From positions 186,001 through 250,000 of the forward strand of contig OY759723.1 of NCBI GenBank assembly GCA_963662575.1: a DNA stretch of 64,000 bases, written 5' to 3'. The position numbers were made by a program, and so were the translations under genes. Source of the stretch: Bin5 sp963662575 (GTDB taxonomy: Bacteria > Chloroflexota > Anaerolineae > Caldilineales > Caldilineaceae). Positions 9,551 through 18,611 of the stretch are shown piece after piece; position 1 is the stretch's first letter; the number at the start of each line of letters is the position of its first letter. The notes beneath the pieces were generated by a model that was not told the DNA's origin, made no database searches, and saw only the letters and a list, made by a program, of their open reading frames with translations.

Positions 9551-9928
9551 TCAGGTCTTGCGACGCTTCTTGCGGATGTAGAGTTCTCCGCCAAAGGCGA
9601 GGAACATGCCAACGAGCAGGGGCAGGAAGTTCAGGGAAGAGGCGGCGTCGAACAGGGCGAAAGATAGCCATATAGATAGGCCGATAACGGGTGTGAAGAT
9701 AGCCAGCGAGACCTGTACGTCGCGAAGACTTTTGCGTTTGTAGATCAGTTCATGGGTGAAGGAAATTAGGGAGACGGCAATGCACATGAAGGAATATCGC
9801 AGGCGAAAGTCGGTTTGGAAAAAGGGACCGCCAAGCCAGTCTCCGAGAAGAAGGATTGCGAGGGTCCAGATGAGTATTGAGTGCAGATAGGGGATTCTCC
9901 GCCATCTCGTCTGAATTTTTTCCATCAT
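9551..9928 (-). CDS. Small integral membrane protein
   Basis: 125 aa with about four hydrophobic segments (residues roughly 15-35, 46-60, 75-93, 96-112) and a strongly basic C-terminus RKKRRKT, suggesting the tail is cytosolic. A GGGAG precedes the tandem ATG codons by nine bases. No family recognised. It follows the Rieske gene in the same orientation with a 26 nt gap and may be co-transcribed with the sulfatase/Rieske pair. Confidence 0.6.
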   Translation of the reverse strand: MMEKIQTRWRRIPYLHSILIWTLAILLLGDWLGGPFFQTDFRLRYSFMCIAVSLISFTHELIYKRKSLRDVQVSLAIFTPVIGLSIWLSFALFDAASSLNFLPLLVGMFLAFGGELYIRKKRRKT

Positions 9929-9954
9929 CGGAAGTGACTCCCTGATCCATTGTG

Positions 9955-10431
9955 CTAGGCGTGCAGTACCACCCAGCCATTCTCGACGGTTACTTCATAA
10001 CTTTCGACTGAGGGATCTTCCTCTTCTTGCTCGTGCTGCTCGACGGTTACGTCGTAGGTGCGGACGCGCAGTCGGTGGGGGTTGAATACCGAGCGACCGG
10101 TGGCGATGTCGAATTCCCAGCCGTGCCAGGGACAGCGCAGGATTTGGCCGTCCCGTTCCCAGATGATCTCACCGGGGTTGGTGGAGCGGGCGGTGCCGGT
10201 GATAGTGCCGCGGCAGAGCGGCGCGCCCTGGTGGGGGCAGAGGCTGCGCAGCGCGTAGTATTCGCCATGGACGTTGAAGACGCCAATGGAACGGCGGCGC
10301 ACTTCGACGATTTTGCGTTGGCCGAGCGGCAGGTCGCTGACGCGGCAGATGGGATGGGGCTGAGTGCCGGGGCGATGAGGAGCTGCCTTGTTGGCGGGTC
10401 GGCAGCCTTGGCTTGGATTTTGAGAGGACAT
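9955..10431 (-). CDS. Rieske [2Fe-2S] ferredoxin-like protein
   Basis: 158 aa. The cluster-binding sequences C-P-H-Q-G-A-P-L and C-P-W-H-G-W-E-F are complete, giving two Cys and two His ligands. There is an insert between them (TGTARSTNPGEIIWE) as in Rieske proteins related to oxygenase subunits. No signal peptide or catalytic iron domain is attached, so it is either an electron carrier or the small part of a system encoded elsewhere. It starts 23 nt after the sulfatase stop; GGAG follows that stop but is about 18 bases from the ATG. Confidence 0.88.
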   Translation of the reverse strand: MSSQNPSQGCRPANKAAPHRPGTQPHPICRVSDLPLGQRKIVEVRRRSIGVFNVHGEYYALRSLCPHQGAPLCRGTITGTARSTNPGEIIWERDGQILRCPWHGWEFDIATGRSVFNPHRLRVRTYDVTVEQHEQEEEDPSVESYEVTVENGWVVLHA

Positions 10432-10453
10432 TATGGTTTCCGCAACTTACTCC

Positions 10454-11854
10454 TCAGTAGGGCCAGGCGCGCGGCAGCGGCCTCTCTGCGGCCAGCAGCT
10501 TTTGGACCAGTTCGTGACGCACGGTGGCGAGTTCGGCGGCGTAGGCGGAGTCGGCGGACACATCACGGTAGTCGCCCCATTCGGCTGAAAGATCGTAGAG
10601 TTGCTCGGCGCCGTCGGCGTGGAGAACGTAGCGATAGCGCTCGGTGCGGAGTGATTTCCAGCCGGTGTGTTCGGTGAGGGCGGAGGTTCCACCCGACGTG
10701 TCTTCGTGCATACGCGGCAGCAGGGAGCAGCCCTGCAGGTGGGGGGGATTCTGGATCCCGGCCAGGTCGAGGATGGTGGGCAACACGTCCAGCGCCTCGG
10801 TTAGGCCTGAGTCTCTGCGAGGGGAGACGGTACCGCCGGTTGGGCGAATGAGTAGAGGGACGCGGCTGCACTGGTCGTGGGCGGGGTAGCCTTTGCCGTA
10901 GCGGAGATGCTCGCCGAGCCATTCGCCGTGGTCGGAGGTGAAGATGACGACGGTCTCGTCTGCGATGCCGAGTTCATCGAGCGCGGCGAGAAGGCGGCCG
11001 ACGTGGTGGTCGACTTCGCTGATCTGGCCGTAGTAGCCCTGGTGGGCGAGTCTCAATTCGTCGTTGGGATAGTTTTGCGGACCTCGTTTCTTCTCTACTT
11101 CCGGCGGGAAGGAGGGAAGGGTGAGCGCGGCGGGATCGTAGAGGTCGAAGTTTTGCTGGGGGGCTACCCAGGGGGAATGGGGGGAGTAGATGCCGGCAAT
11201 GCAGAGGAAGGGCTGACCGGACTGGCCCTGCTGGCGCATGAATTCGATGGACTGCTCGGCGACGAAGGCGGTGTGGGTCATGTCATCGCGGCAGCGGGAG
11301 GCCAGAGGTTTAATGGGAAAGCGTTCGGCCGGGTGTTCGATCCCGTCTTCGATTTTCAGGGTCTCCTGCCATACTTCGGCCATCGGCGCCTGGCCGAGAC
11401 TGACATAGGGAAGCTGATCGGGCGCACGGCGCCGCACCCAGGCGCGGTAGGCATCTTCATAGGAGCCGGGCTCGTCGGAGATTTCCATATGATCGAAGCC
11501 GTAAGGTGGGTGATGGGTACGGTGATCGCGGTTGGCGTGCGGCTGGAAGTGAAGTTTGCCGATGTTGGCAGAGCGGTAGCCGTAGGGCGCCAGCAGGCGG
11601 GGCAGGGTGACGGTATCTTCCGGCACGGGCACGCCCATGTGGGTGACGCCGAGGGTGGAGGGATATTGCCCGGTGAGAAAGCTGAGGCGGCTGGGCATAC
11701 AGACGGGGTTCTGCACGAAGCAGTGGTCGAAGTTGACGCTCTCGCTCGTCAGTTTGTCGAGGTGGGGCGTGTGGATATCTGGATTGCCGTTTGCGCCGAG
11801 GGCGTCCCAGCGTTGTTGGTCGGTGTAGATGATGAGGAAATTGGGACGGCGCAT
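10454..11854 (-). CDS. Type I sulfatase family protein
   Basis: 466 aa. The metal motif IYTDQQRWDALG lies near the N-terminus and the formylglycine signature PVCMPSRLSFLTGQYP follows, with Cys in C-x-P-x-R. The FTSDHGEWLGEH block supplies further ligands. No signal peptide. It is a paralogue of the 4321-5826 sulfatase with low overall similarity, so probably a different substrate. A GGAGG is nine bases before the ATG. Co-directional with the Rieske gene immediately downstream. It may act on sulfated glycans, alkyl sulfates or phosphonate-type esters. Confidence 0.9.
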   Translation of the reverse strand: MRRPNFLIIYTDQQRWDALGANGNPDIHTPHLDKLTSESVNFDHCFVQNPVCMPSRLSFLTGQYPSTLGVTHMGVPVPEDTVTLPRLLAPYGYRSANIGKLHFQPHANRDHRTHHPPYGFDHMEISDEPGSYEDAYRAWVRRRAPDQLPYVSLGQAPMAEVWQETLKIEDGIEHPAERFPIKPLASRCRDDMTHTAFVAEQSIEFMRQQGQSGQPFLCIAGIYSPHSPWVAPQQNFDLYDPAALTLPSFPPEVEKKRGPQNYPNDELRLAHQGYYGQISEVDHHVGRLLAALDELGIADETVVIFTSDHGEWLGEHLRYGKGYPAHDQCSRVPLLIRPTGGTVSPRRDSGLTEALDVLPTILDLAGIQNPPHLQGCSLLPRMHEDTSGGTSALTEHTGWKSLRTERYRYVLHADGAEQLYDLSAEWGDYRDVSADSAYAAELATVRHELVQKLLAAERPLPRAWPY

Positions 11855-12120
11855 GGGATTGGCCTCCGGCCAGTGTGAATCGCGTTTGCTTAGTGACTAC
11901 TCTACTATACGTGTTCACCAGTTCGCAATCCCTGTCGGAGCGGATGGCGCAGTCAGAAATGGGGGTGAGTGCAAGGGCATTAGCGGAGGGAATAGAAAAG
12001 AGGCGTTTACGCGAAAGTCTCTTTGGTGCTAGTATGACTTTTGCTTTGGAGAACTGGGATGCACTCCTGTGCAGCTCCCTTTCAAACAGTGTCGATTTCC
12101 GGGAAAGCGAGGAGCGGAGC

Positions 12121-13092
12121 ATGTTACGCGTAACCAAGCCCGAAGGATTTGGAAACATCGTTCTGGAAGAGGTTCCGATACCGCCTGTTGGGCCGCAGGA
12201 GGTGCGGGTACGGAGTAAAGTCAGCCTGATCAGCCGGGGATCGGAGATCCTGCGGCGCTATATGCATGAAGAGGCGATCAATCCGGCGATCATGGGATAC
12301 TCGTTGGCGGGCGTTGTTGACGCGGTGGGGAGCGAGGCGTCGCAGCAGTTCCAGCCGGGGGATCGTGTGATGGCGGTAGCGCCGCATGCTCAGTATGTCG
12401 TGCAACCAGTCGACTCAAATATTGGGCCGCGCGTGTGGCCTTTGCCCGATGACATTTCGTTTGAGGAGGCGACCTTTCTGCCGCTGGCAAAGAGCGGCGT
12501 CACGTGGGCGCAGTCACCGGGGATCCGGTCCGGTCATACGCTTGTGATCATGGGCCAGGGATTGGTCGGCAATCTTGTGTTGCAGGGGGCACGGCAGCAT
12601 CTTTGTGAGCAGATAGTTGTGGTGGATGCGATTGCGAAGCGCTGTCAGCTGGCCCTCGAATACGGTGCGGACCACGCGATCGACGTTACGGAGACGGACC
12701 CGGTGGAGCGGGTGATGGAGCTGACGGACGGGCGCGGCGCGGATATCGTGTTCGAATGTGTCGGCGGCGAGCCGGGGTTGAAGTCGTTTGCGCAGGCCCA
12801 GGAGATGGTGTGCGACGGGGGCACGCTGCATTTGATCGGTCTTTATCACGGGCAGCCATTGCCGCTGGACGCCGGCAAGATTCAGCGGAGGCGTCTGATA
12901 GGCGGCTATTACGGTGAAGATCCGCCTGAAGTCCTGCTGAACCGAACCATCGAGTTAGTGCAGGCTGGGCGGATACGCGTCGAGCCGCTGATCAGCCACC
13001 GGTTCCCCTATCAGGAGGCCAAAGACGCGTTCGACCTGCTGTATGCGCGGCTGTCGGAGGCGATGGGCGTGCTGCTGATCTGGGAGGAATAG
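12121..13092 (+). CDS. Medium-chain dehydrogenase/reductase without zinc site
   Basis: 323 aa from the ATG preceded by GAGGAGCG; the open frame upstream to 11875 is non-homologous. GroES-like N-terminal domain followed by a Rossmann domain with IMGQGLVGNL near residue 143. The usual catalytic Cys-Gly-x-Asp and Gly-His-Glu zinc motifs are absent; instead it has LISRGSE, shared in form with the 18612-19688 protein (SAGSE). This subgroup includes BchC-like and many unassigned sugar dehydrogenases. It opens a short plus-strand pair with gamma-glutamyltransferase 81 nt downstream. Substrate unknown. Confidence 0.83.
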   Translation: MLRVTKPEGFGNIVLEEVPIPPVGPQEVRVRSKVSLISRGSEILRRYMHEEAINPAIMGYSLAGVVDAVGSEASQQFQPGDRVMAVAPHAQYVVQPVDSNIGPRVWPLPDDISFEEATFLPLAKSGVTWAQSPGIRSGHTLVIMGQGLVGNLVLQGARQHLCEQIVVVDAIAKRCQLALEYGADHAIDVTETDPVERVMELTDGRGADIVFECVGGEPGLKSFAQAQEMVCDGGTLHLIGLYHGQPLPLDAGKIQRRRLIGGYYGEDPPEVLLNRTIELVQAGRIRVEPLISHRFPYQEAKDAFDLLYARLSEAMGVLLIWEE

Positions 13093-13173
13093 AAGGCGAG
13101 TGTCTGACGGCAATAGCGATTGCCTTCCACTTTTCGCTGATAATAAAACACTGGAGCTTCAAGGAGACAACTG

Positions 13174-14811
13174 ATGTCCTTTTCTGCCAAGGGAATTGTC
13201 CATCGCTCGACGGTCACGGGGCGACGGGGCATGATCGCGTCGGCGCATCCGCTGGCTTCGCTGGCGGGCGTGCGCATTTTGATGGAAGGCGGCAACGCGA
13301 TTGACGCGATTGTAGCGGTGGCCGCGGCGCTGAATGTGGTCGAACCGTACATGTCGGGCCTGGGCGGCGATGGGTATATGCATATCTACTCGGCGCGTGA
13401 GCAGGAGCATACAGTTCTGGACTACATGGGCCTTTCGCCTTACGCGGCCACTTTTGAAGAGGTGGGAGATGCGGAGAGCCGGGCGCGGGGGCCGCGATCG
13501 CCGCTGGTTCCCGGGGCTTGCGGCGGCTGGCTGGCTGCGCTGGAGCGGTTCGGTTCAATGGACGCGGCTGCGGTGTTTCAACCGGCGATTGAATATGCGG
13601 AGCAGGGCTTTCCGTTGACGGTGAACAACGCTGAGTTCACGGATTTCAATGTGCCGGAGATGCTGCGCCATCCGTCGACCACGGAGACCTATCTCCCGCA
13701 TGGCCGTGCGCCGGTTGCGGGTGAAATAATGACGCAGCCTGACCTGGCGAAGAGTATGCGCGCGATCGCCGAGGGCGGTGCCGACGTCTTCTACCGGGGC
13801 GAAATTGCAGACAGGCTGGTTCGTTACATGGAAGATAACGGAGGGCTGATCACTCACAGGGATCTGAGGGACTTCGCGGTCGAGTGGCAGGAACCGGTCT
13901 CGGTAACGTACCGGGGCTACCGGGTGTTTGCGCCGCCGCCGCCATGCCAGGCGATCCAATACCTGGAGACGCTCAACATTATGGAAGGCTTCGACGTAGC
14001 GGAGCTGGGCCACAACCGTGCGGCGACGCTGCATCGCTTTATCGAGGCGGCCAAGATGGCCCAGGCCGACAGAGCAGAGTATGCCGGTATCGACAACCCG
14101 CCGACGGCCGGGTTGCTGTCGAAGGAGTACGCGTCGCAACGCCGCGCCGAAATCGGTGCGCGGGCGCGCCCCTCCGGCGGCGAGCGCTATACCTCGGTGA
14201 AGATGGAGGACGAGGTACTGGCGGGGGACCCGCGTCAGTGGATGCACAGTGAATGCACGACGCACTTCAGCGCGATCGACGCGGACGGGAACGCGGTAGG
14301 GGTGACGCAGAGCCTGGGAGCAGGTTTCGGGTCGGCCGTGGTGATACCGGGCACGGGGATTGCGCTGAACAATTTTCTTAACTGGATGGACAGTGATCCG
14401 CAGAGCCCCAATGTGGTTGGGCCCGGCCTCAAAACAGAAATGTGCATGTCGCCGGTCCAGGTGTGGGATGAGCAGGGGCTGCGCTTCCTGATGGGGACGC
14501 CGGGCAGCTACGGCATTCTGCAGACGACACCGCAAATGATTATGAACGTGATTGATCATGACATGAACATACAGGCCGCGATCGAGGCGGCGCGGGTCAA
14601 GGCGACGACGCCGGGGCCGGTGGTGGATGTCGAAACGCGGATTGGGGAGGATGTCCTGCTCGAGTTGACGCAGATGGGCCACCATCTCAACCGGCTGGGA
14701 CCCTGGAATGCCGGAGTAGGCGGCGGCCAGGGCATCTTGGTCGATCCTGAAAGCGGCGGGTTCATGGGGGGCGCGGACCCGCGGCGCGATGGGTACGCGC
14801 TGGGCTGGTAG
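13174..14811 (+). CDS. Gamma-glutamyltransferase family protein
   Basis: 545 aa Ntn-hydrolase proenzyme. The predicted autocleavage nucleophile is T362 in CTTHFSAIDADG, followed by the glycine-rich loop and NNFLNWMD. The first 361 residues would form the large subunit. No signal peptide is visible, unlike the periplasmic E. coli enzyme, so it is probably cytosolic. It would transfer or hydrolyse gamma-glutamyl groups. An AAGGAG lies a few bases before the ATG. A strong terminator follows at 14887-14925. Confidence 0.92.
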   Translation: MSFSAKGIVHRSTVTGRRGMIASAHPLASLAGVRILMEGGNAIDAIVAVAAALNVVEPYMSGLGGDGYMHIYSAREQEHTVLDYMGLSPYAATFEEVGDAESRARGPRSPLVPGACGGWLAALERFGSMDAAAVFQPAIEYAEQGFPLTVNNAEFTDFNVPEMLRHPSTTETYLPHGRAPVAGEIMTQPDLAKSMRAIAEGGADVFYRGEIADRLVRYMEDNGGLITHRDLRDFAVEWQEPVSVTYRGYRVFAPPPPCQAIQYLETLNIMEGFDVAELGHNRAATLHRFIEAAKMAQADRAEYAGIDNPPTAGLLSKEYASQRRAEIGARARPSGGERYTSVKMEDEVLAGDPRQWMHSECTTHFSAIDADGNAVGVTQSLGAGFGSAVVIPGTGIALNNFLNWMDSDPQSPNVVGPGLKTEMCMSPVQVWDEQGLRFLMGTPGSYGILQTTPQMIMNVIDHDMNIQAAIEAARVKATTPGPVVDVETRIGEDVLLELTQMGHHLNRLGPWNAGVGGGQGILVDPESGGFMGGADPRRDGYALGW

Positions 14812-14886
14812 CGAACTTCAGTTTTTAGTAGTCAGTTTTCAGTTTTTAGCAAACGGCGAACGACGGAACAGTAGTGGATAGTGATT

Positions 14887-14925
14887 AGTGGTTAGTGGCC
14901 GCAGCGGCTGCTAACCACTTTTTTT
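14887..14925 (+). terminator. Rho-independent terminator after gamma-glutamyltransferase
   Basis: Perfect 9-base arms AGTGGTTAG (14887-14895) and CTAACCACT (14911-14919), with further GGCCGC/GCGGC pairing inside, followed by a run of seven T. It lies in the convergent gap between the gamma-glutamyltransferase and the aspartoacylase-like gene and could serve both. The left arm belongs to the TAGTGGTTAGTGG spacer repeat seen elsewhere in the window. Confidence 0.8.
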
Positions 14926-14926
14926 G

Positions 14927-15910
14927 CTATTCTTCGGCGCGGTTGGTGAGGTGGATGAGGCCGTCGCCGCTGTGGACGCGATGGAGGCCGCGGCGCATGA
15001 TGACGATGCCGTCCTTTTCTGCGTGCAGTTCGGAGAGGAGGCAGCCGAGGGGGTCGTGGATGGCGCCGACGAGCTGGCCGGATTGGACTTCCTGCAGCAG
15101 TTCGACGTGGGGACGGAAGTAGCCGGCGAAGGGGGCAGACATGACTTCATCCATGTTGCCGTCGCCCACGAGGTGCTGGGGCGGCGGGACGGCGGCCGGC
15201 TCGCCTGCCAGCATGTCCAGATGGTGCATGACGTTGAGGACGCCCTGCATGAAACACGCTACGTCCTGCGGGCGGGCGCGGCCGGCGCCGGCGGCTTCGG
15301 TGTAGAGGCAGGGCACGTCCAAGTCGATGGCGGTGGAGATGGTGCGGCCGGGCGGCACGGGAGGAGGATGCCCCCACAGCACGGGCGCGCCGAAGACGCG
15401 CGCGCCGGCCAGAGAGCGCTGGCCTACGTCTTCGTCGCTATGGAGATAGCCGGCCAGAGTGGGGATGTCACCGACGACGCCGGAGCTGTGCAGGTCGATG
15501 AAGAAATCGGCTGCTGAGATGAACTTGTGGGTGAGCCAGTGGGCGATGCGCTGGGTCAGGGTGCCGGTCTCGGAGCCGGGAAAGACGCGCGCCAAGTTTA
15601 GTCCGTCGATGGGGCTGTTGCGGGTGGCGGTGGCGTAGGCGGCCATGTTGCAGACGGGGACCATAAGCAGTGTGCCGGACAGATGGGACGGGTCAACCTG
15701 CTCGGCGATGCGGGGAATGGCTTCGACGCCCTCGTATTCGTCGCCGTGGATGCCGGCGAAGACGACGAGAGTGGGTCCGGGTTCGGATCCGGTCATGGTC
15801 AGCAGGGGAAGCTGCCAGGAGCCGCCTTCGACACGCGGGGAGATATCCAGCCAGCAGGCGTCTTTGCGGCCTCGCTCCAGATTTGTCACGTCCAGTTCGG
15901 AAATGTGCAT
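14927..15910 (-). CDS. Succinylglutamate desuccinylase/aspartoacylase family peptidase
   Basis: 327 aa zinc-dependent M14-type amidohydrolase. Ligand motifs are GIHGDEYEG (H55, E58) and DLHSSG (H141); NLARVFPG (105-112) is the substrate-binding NR-type loop. The ATG at 15910 has AGGAG six bases upstream. A longer open frame to 16012 would translate the CACGAAGG repeat and is rejected. Likely removes an acyl or amino-acid group from a small amide. It is placed convergently with gamma-glutamyltransferase. Confidence 0.88.
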   Translation of the reverse strand: MHISELDVTNLERGRKDACWLDISPRVEGGSWQLPLLTMTGSEPGPTLVVFAGIHGDEYEGVEAIPRIAEQVDPSHLSGTLLMVPVCNMAAYATATRNSPIDGLNLARVFPGSETGTLTQRIAHWLTHKFISAADFFIDLHSSGVVGDIPTLAGYLHSDEDVGQRSLAGARVFGAPVLWGHPPPVPPGRTISTAIDLDVPCLYTEAAGAGRARPQDVACFMQGVLNVMHHLDMLAGEPAAVPPPQHLVGDGNMDEVMSAPFAGYFRPHVELLQEVQSGQLVGAIHDPLGCLLSELHAEKDGIVIMRRGLHRVHSGDGLIHLTNRAEE

Positions 15911-15930
15911 GATGGTCTCCTGATGCGAAT

Positions 15931-15983
15931 AACACCTTTTTTCATCCACGAAGGGCCACGAAGGAACACGAAGAACACCTCTT
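15931..15983. repeat. CCACGAAGGGCC spacer repeat
   Basis: AACACCTTTTTTCATCCACG followed by AAGGGCCACGAAGGAACACG and AAGAACACC. The same words occur at 20821-20900 and, amplified, at 55131-55440. It lies directly upstream of the aspartoacylase-like start and could be carried in its 5' leader. Confidence 0.7.
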
Positions 15984-16124
15984 ATGGTCGCCCCAGAAAA
16001 TGGTCGGAGCAAACGAGAGTCAGGCGAGTAGCGGGCTCATTTTGACCGCGGGCGTTCTGTTTTTTGTCAGATTTTGAACTGGCTTCTCCAATTGTCAGCG
16101 ACCTCGGTTAGAGAGGCCGGCTTG

Positions 16125-17627
16125 TCACTCCTGAAACTGAATCGAGTAGAGGTCGGCGTCTTTGAGTAGGAAGCGGAGGCGGACGGGGCGGCCTGATAGT
16201 GCGCTGAGATCGCTGCCTCCCGACCAGTGCGCGACCTGGCTTATCGAGTCGCCGAAGATTTCATTACTTTCGTCGAGCGAGTAGCCGGGCACGGGACTGC
16301 CCTCGTGATCCTGAATCTCTATGCGCAGGCTGCCGGCGGCGGAAGTGGCGTAGTTGAGGACGAGATGCCGGCCAGTGAAGATCAATGGTTTGGTGAGGCA
16401 GGCGCCGCCGGCCAAGGGTGCATGCAGGGATACGAAGCCGTCGATGCGGGTGGTGTAGCGGCGCACGTTCATGCTGCGGCCGGCCCAATAGCCTTCGATG
16501 ACGTAGAGCGAGAGTTCGGGCGGGGCGCCGGGCGAATCGGCCTCCGTCTCGATCATTCCCCAGGCGATGCAGTTGTCGCTGTAGACCCAGCTGTCGACGA
16601 CATTGGGGCCGGGGCGGATGTATGCCTCTCCCCAGCGCTTGAAAGTTTCGCCGTCGCGGCTGGACATGAAGAGCCCGTCTGTGACCACGGTGCCGTAACG
16701 GGGATGGGCTGCGCTGCGAGCGCGGCGCAGCTCCAGGCCGGGCAGGTTGTCGGTCTGGCTTACCCAGCCCCTATCGATGTAGCGCATGGGGAAACCGAAG
16801 AAGATGTGGGGCGCGCGGGCGTAAGGCCGTACCTGGTTGGTGTAGAGCGCCTGCTCCGGGCTGTCGCCGTAGTCGAGCCATTTTGGCTCGGACCAGTTCA
16901 GAAAATCGGACGAGGTCGTGGTTTTGATGCCGCGCACGCCATGGGGCGCGCCGCCGTCAAAGTCACGGAAGTAGGCCCGGTACTCGCCCCGGTATTCATC
17001 CCAGAAGGCCAGATTCAGGGAATCGAAGTAGCCTTGGGTTATGACAGGTTCCGGGATGTCTTCGTCCTCTCGCCGCATCAACGAGAAGTGGATGGCGTCT
17101 GACGATTGGAGGGCGTAGAGCACGCGCGGCGTTTTGCCGGGAACAAGCGCTTTGTACTCGGCCCCCTCCTGGCAGGCCGGGTTGGCATCCCGGAATATGG
17201 CGGTATCGCCGGCGCTGGGATCGATGCCAGCCAAGCTCTCGGGCGAGAGAACGATGTTGTTGTTGCGGTTGCCCTCGAACGGGACCAGACCGAGGGACGG
17301 CTTGTTCCAGCGCTTGCCGTCGCTGCTTTCGGCATAACAGAGATAGTAGAGGTGAGGGTAGTTCATCCGGCCGCCGTCCATATCGTATTGCCAGGCGCCG
17401 TAGTACATGCGAATTAGCCCGTCCTCGTCCTGGAAGACGGTGCGGTAGAGACAGGCGTTGCCCTCCCAGGGCGCGTCGGTCTGCAAGACCACCTCGCGTT
17501 TGACCGGTGGATGGAGGCGCAACTCAAGTCGGTCGCCCAGTTCCGCGATCAGGAAGTCGTCGATTAAGGGTTCGAGCCGATTGCCGATATCGATCGGCTG
17601 GGAATGTGTGGCGGCGGGGTTGCTCAT
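16125..17627 (-). CDS. Glycosidase-like five-bladed propeller protein, paralogue A
   Basis: 500 aa from the ATG at 17627, preceded by AGGTGA; a GTG three codons earlier is possible. The first two thirds have the repeated beta-strand pattern of GH32/43-type propellers (LPLIDDFLIAELG-like opening, DAPWEGN, SSDGKRWNKP, GLFMSSRDG). The last 150 residues are a beta-sandwich with SAAGSLRIE and LRFLLKDADLYS. Paralogue of 24922-26376. No signal peptide. Probably acts on or binds a carbohydrate, but no catalytic acid pair can be named with confidence. Confidence 0.72.
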   Translation of the reverse strand: MSNPAATHSQPIDIGNRLEPLIDDFLIAELGDRLELRLHPPVKREVVLQTDAPWEGNACLYRTVFQDEDGLIRMYYGAWQYDMDGGRMNYPHLYYLCYAESSDGKRWNKPSLGLVPFEGNRNNNIVLSPESLAGIDPSAGDTAIFRDANPACQEGAEYKALVPGKTPRVLYALQSSDAIHFSLMRREDEDIPEPVITQGYFDSLNLAFWDEYRGEYRAYFRDFDGGAPHGVRGIKTTTSSDFLNWSEPKWLDYGDSPEQALYTNQVRPYARAPHIFFGFPMRYIDRGWVSQTDNLPGLELRRARSAAHPRYGTVVTDGLFMSSRDGETFKRWGEAYIRPGPNVVDSWVYSDNCIAWGMIETEADSPGAPPELSLYVIEGYWAGRSMNVRRYTTRIDGFVSLHAPLAGGACLTKPLIFTGRHLVLNYATSAAGSLRIEIQDHEGSPVPGYSLDESNEIFGDSISQVAHWSGGSDLSALSGRPVRLRFLLKDADLYSIQFQE

Positions 17628-17692
17628 GGTTGTCACCTATTGGAACTGCAGTGGTTAGTGGTCAGTAACTGCGGTGGGGGCTGGCCGTTGGT

Positions 17693-18547
17693 TCAGAGAT
17701 TTGGGGCACGAAGGATTGTGTTGGTTGATGGTAGCGCCCACACTTCGTGGTAGACGGTTGGCAGAGGAGGCGGGGGTGGATAGCCCGGCGGTTTGTTGTT
17801 GGGATCGTGCAGTTTCCGTCGATCGCGGCCCTCTACCTGGTGGAGCCAGACGTGTTCCTCAGGGGCCGCGGCCACTTCTCGGCGCAGGATGAACTCTACG
17901 TAGTCGAAGGCGGTGAAGGCGGCCTGGGCGAGGAAGACGCGGTCAACGCCGCGGCCATTCCAGGTGGCCATGTCGGGCAGGATCAGGGGGCCGGTGCAGA
18001 CTTGGAAGGAGGCATCCTCGCGATTTACGTTGATCAGATCGACGGGATATTCGACGGTGACGTGCAGGCCGGTTTGTGGGTCGCGGTAGGTGCAGCGGGC
18101 GTTGAGCAGGGCATTGGCCAGGGTGGCCTCGATCAACGGCTCGCTGGCGTGCAACTCGATTGGATGCAGGAACTCTTTAAGACTGATGTCATGGTCCTGA
18201 AAGGAGGCGCTGAGCTCTTGCGCGGTCACGGGCTCGGTTTCGCTGCTGGGACGCTTGGCTATTGGGATCCGATGCGTGCGGCTGAAGGCCATGCGAAATT
18301 CACTGCTGGGAAGCTGGAAGAAATTGTCGCGGGGGATGGTATATTCGGTGCGGCAGGGAGCGCCAACGAATAGTTCGGCCAAGGTGCCGCCATTGGCGTC
18401 AGAGATAGTGCAATAGGACTCAATGTTGAAACGCACATGGCGCACGTCGCCTGTCTTGCCGATGAATCCGCCGGCGTACTTGTAGTAGGGATCATCTTGC
18501 CAGGGGAAGGTTTGCCAAGTGAAGAAGGAGCGGGGAAAGTCGAACAT
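17693..18547 (-). CDS. Conserved hypothetical protein
   Basis: 284 aa, no family recognised. It has alternating beta strands, no membrane segment and no signal peptide, and a C-terminal proline cluster (PPGYPPPPPLP) before a short hydrophobic end. Its ATG is at 18547; it lies between a dehydrogenase (ends 18612) and the propeller protein (starts 17627), all on the minus strand, so it probably belongs to their operon. No catalytic motif is visible. Confidence 0.6.
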   Translation of the reverse strand: MFDFPRSFFTWQTFPWQDDPYYKYAGGFIGKTGDVRHVRFNIESYCTISDANGGTLAELFVGAPCRTEYTIPRDNFFQLPSSEFRMAFSRTHRIPIAKRPSSETEPVTAQELSASFQDHDISLKEFLHPIELHASEPLIEATLANALLNARCTYRDPQTGLHVTVEYPVDLINVNREDASFQVCTGPLILPDMATWNGRGVDRVFLAQAAFTAFDYVEFILRREVAAAPEEHVWLHQVEGRDRRKLHDPNNKPPGYPPPPPLPTVYHEVWALPSTNTILRAPNL

Positions 18548-18611
18548 GGTTGCCTCCGCGGCCGGTGGCCGGTTGCTGATGGCAAAGGATAGTGAAGGGC
18601 TCCCAGGAATT

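Noticed and set aside
8997..9671. 224-codon minus-strand frame across the 9.1-9.6 kb spacer
   Set aside because: Overlaps two real genes and the palindromic repeat, and has no protein-like composition.
11875..12120. Upstream extension of the dehydrogenase frame
   Set aside because: 82 codons without family similarity, before an ATG with GAGGAGCG.
15911..16012. N-terminal extension of the aspartoacylase-like gene
   Set aside because: The extension translates the CCACGAAGG repeat; the ATG at 15910 has AGGAG at proper distance and gives family length.
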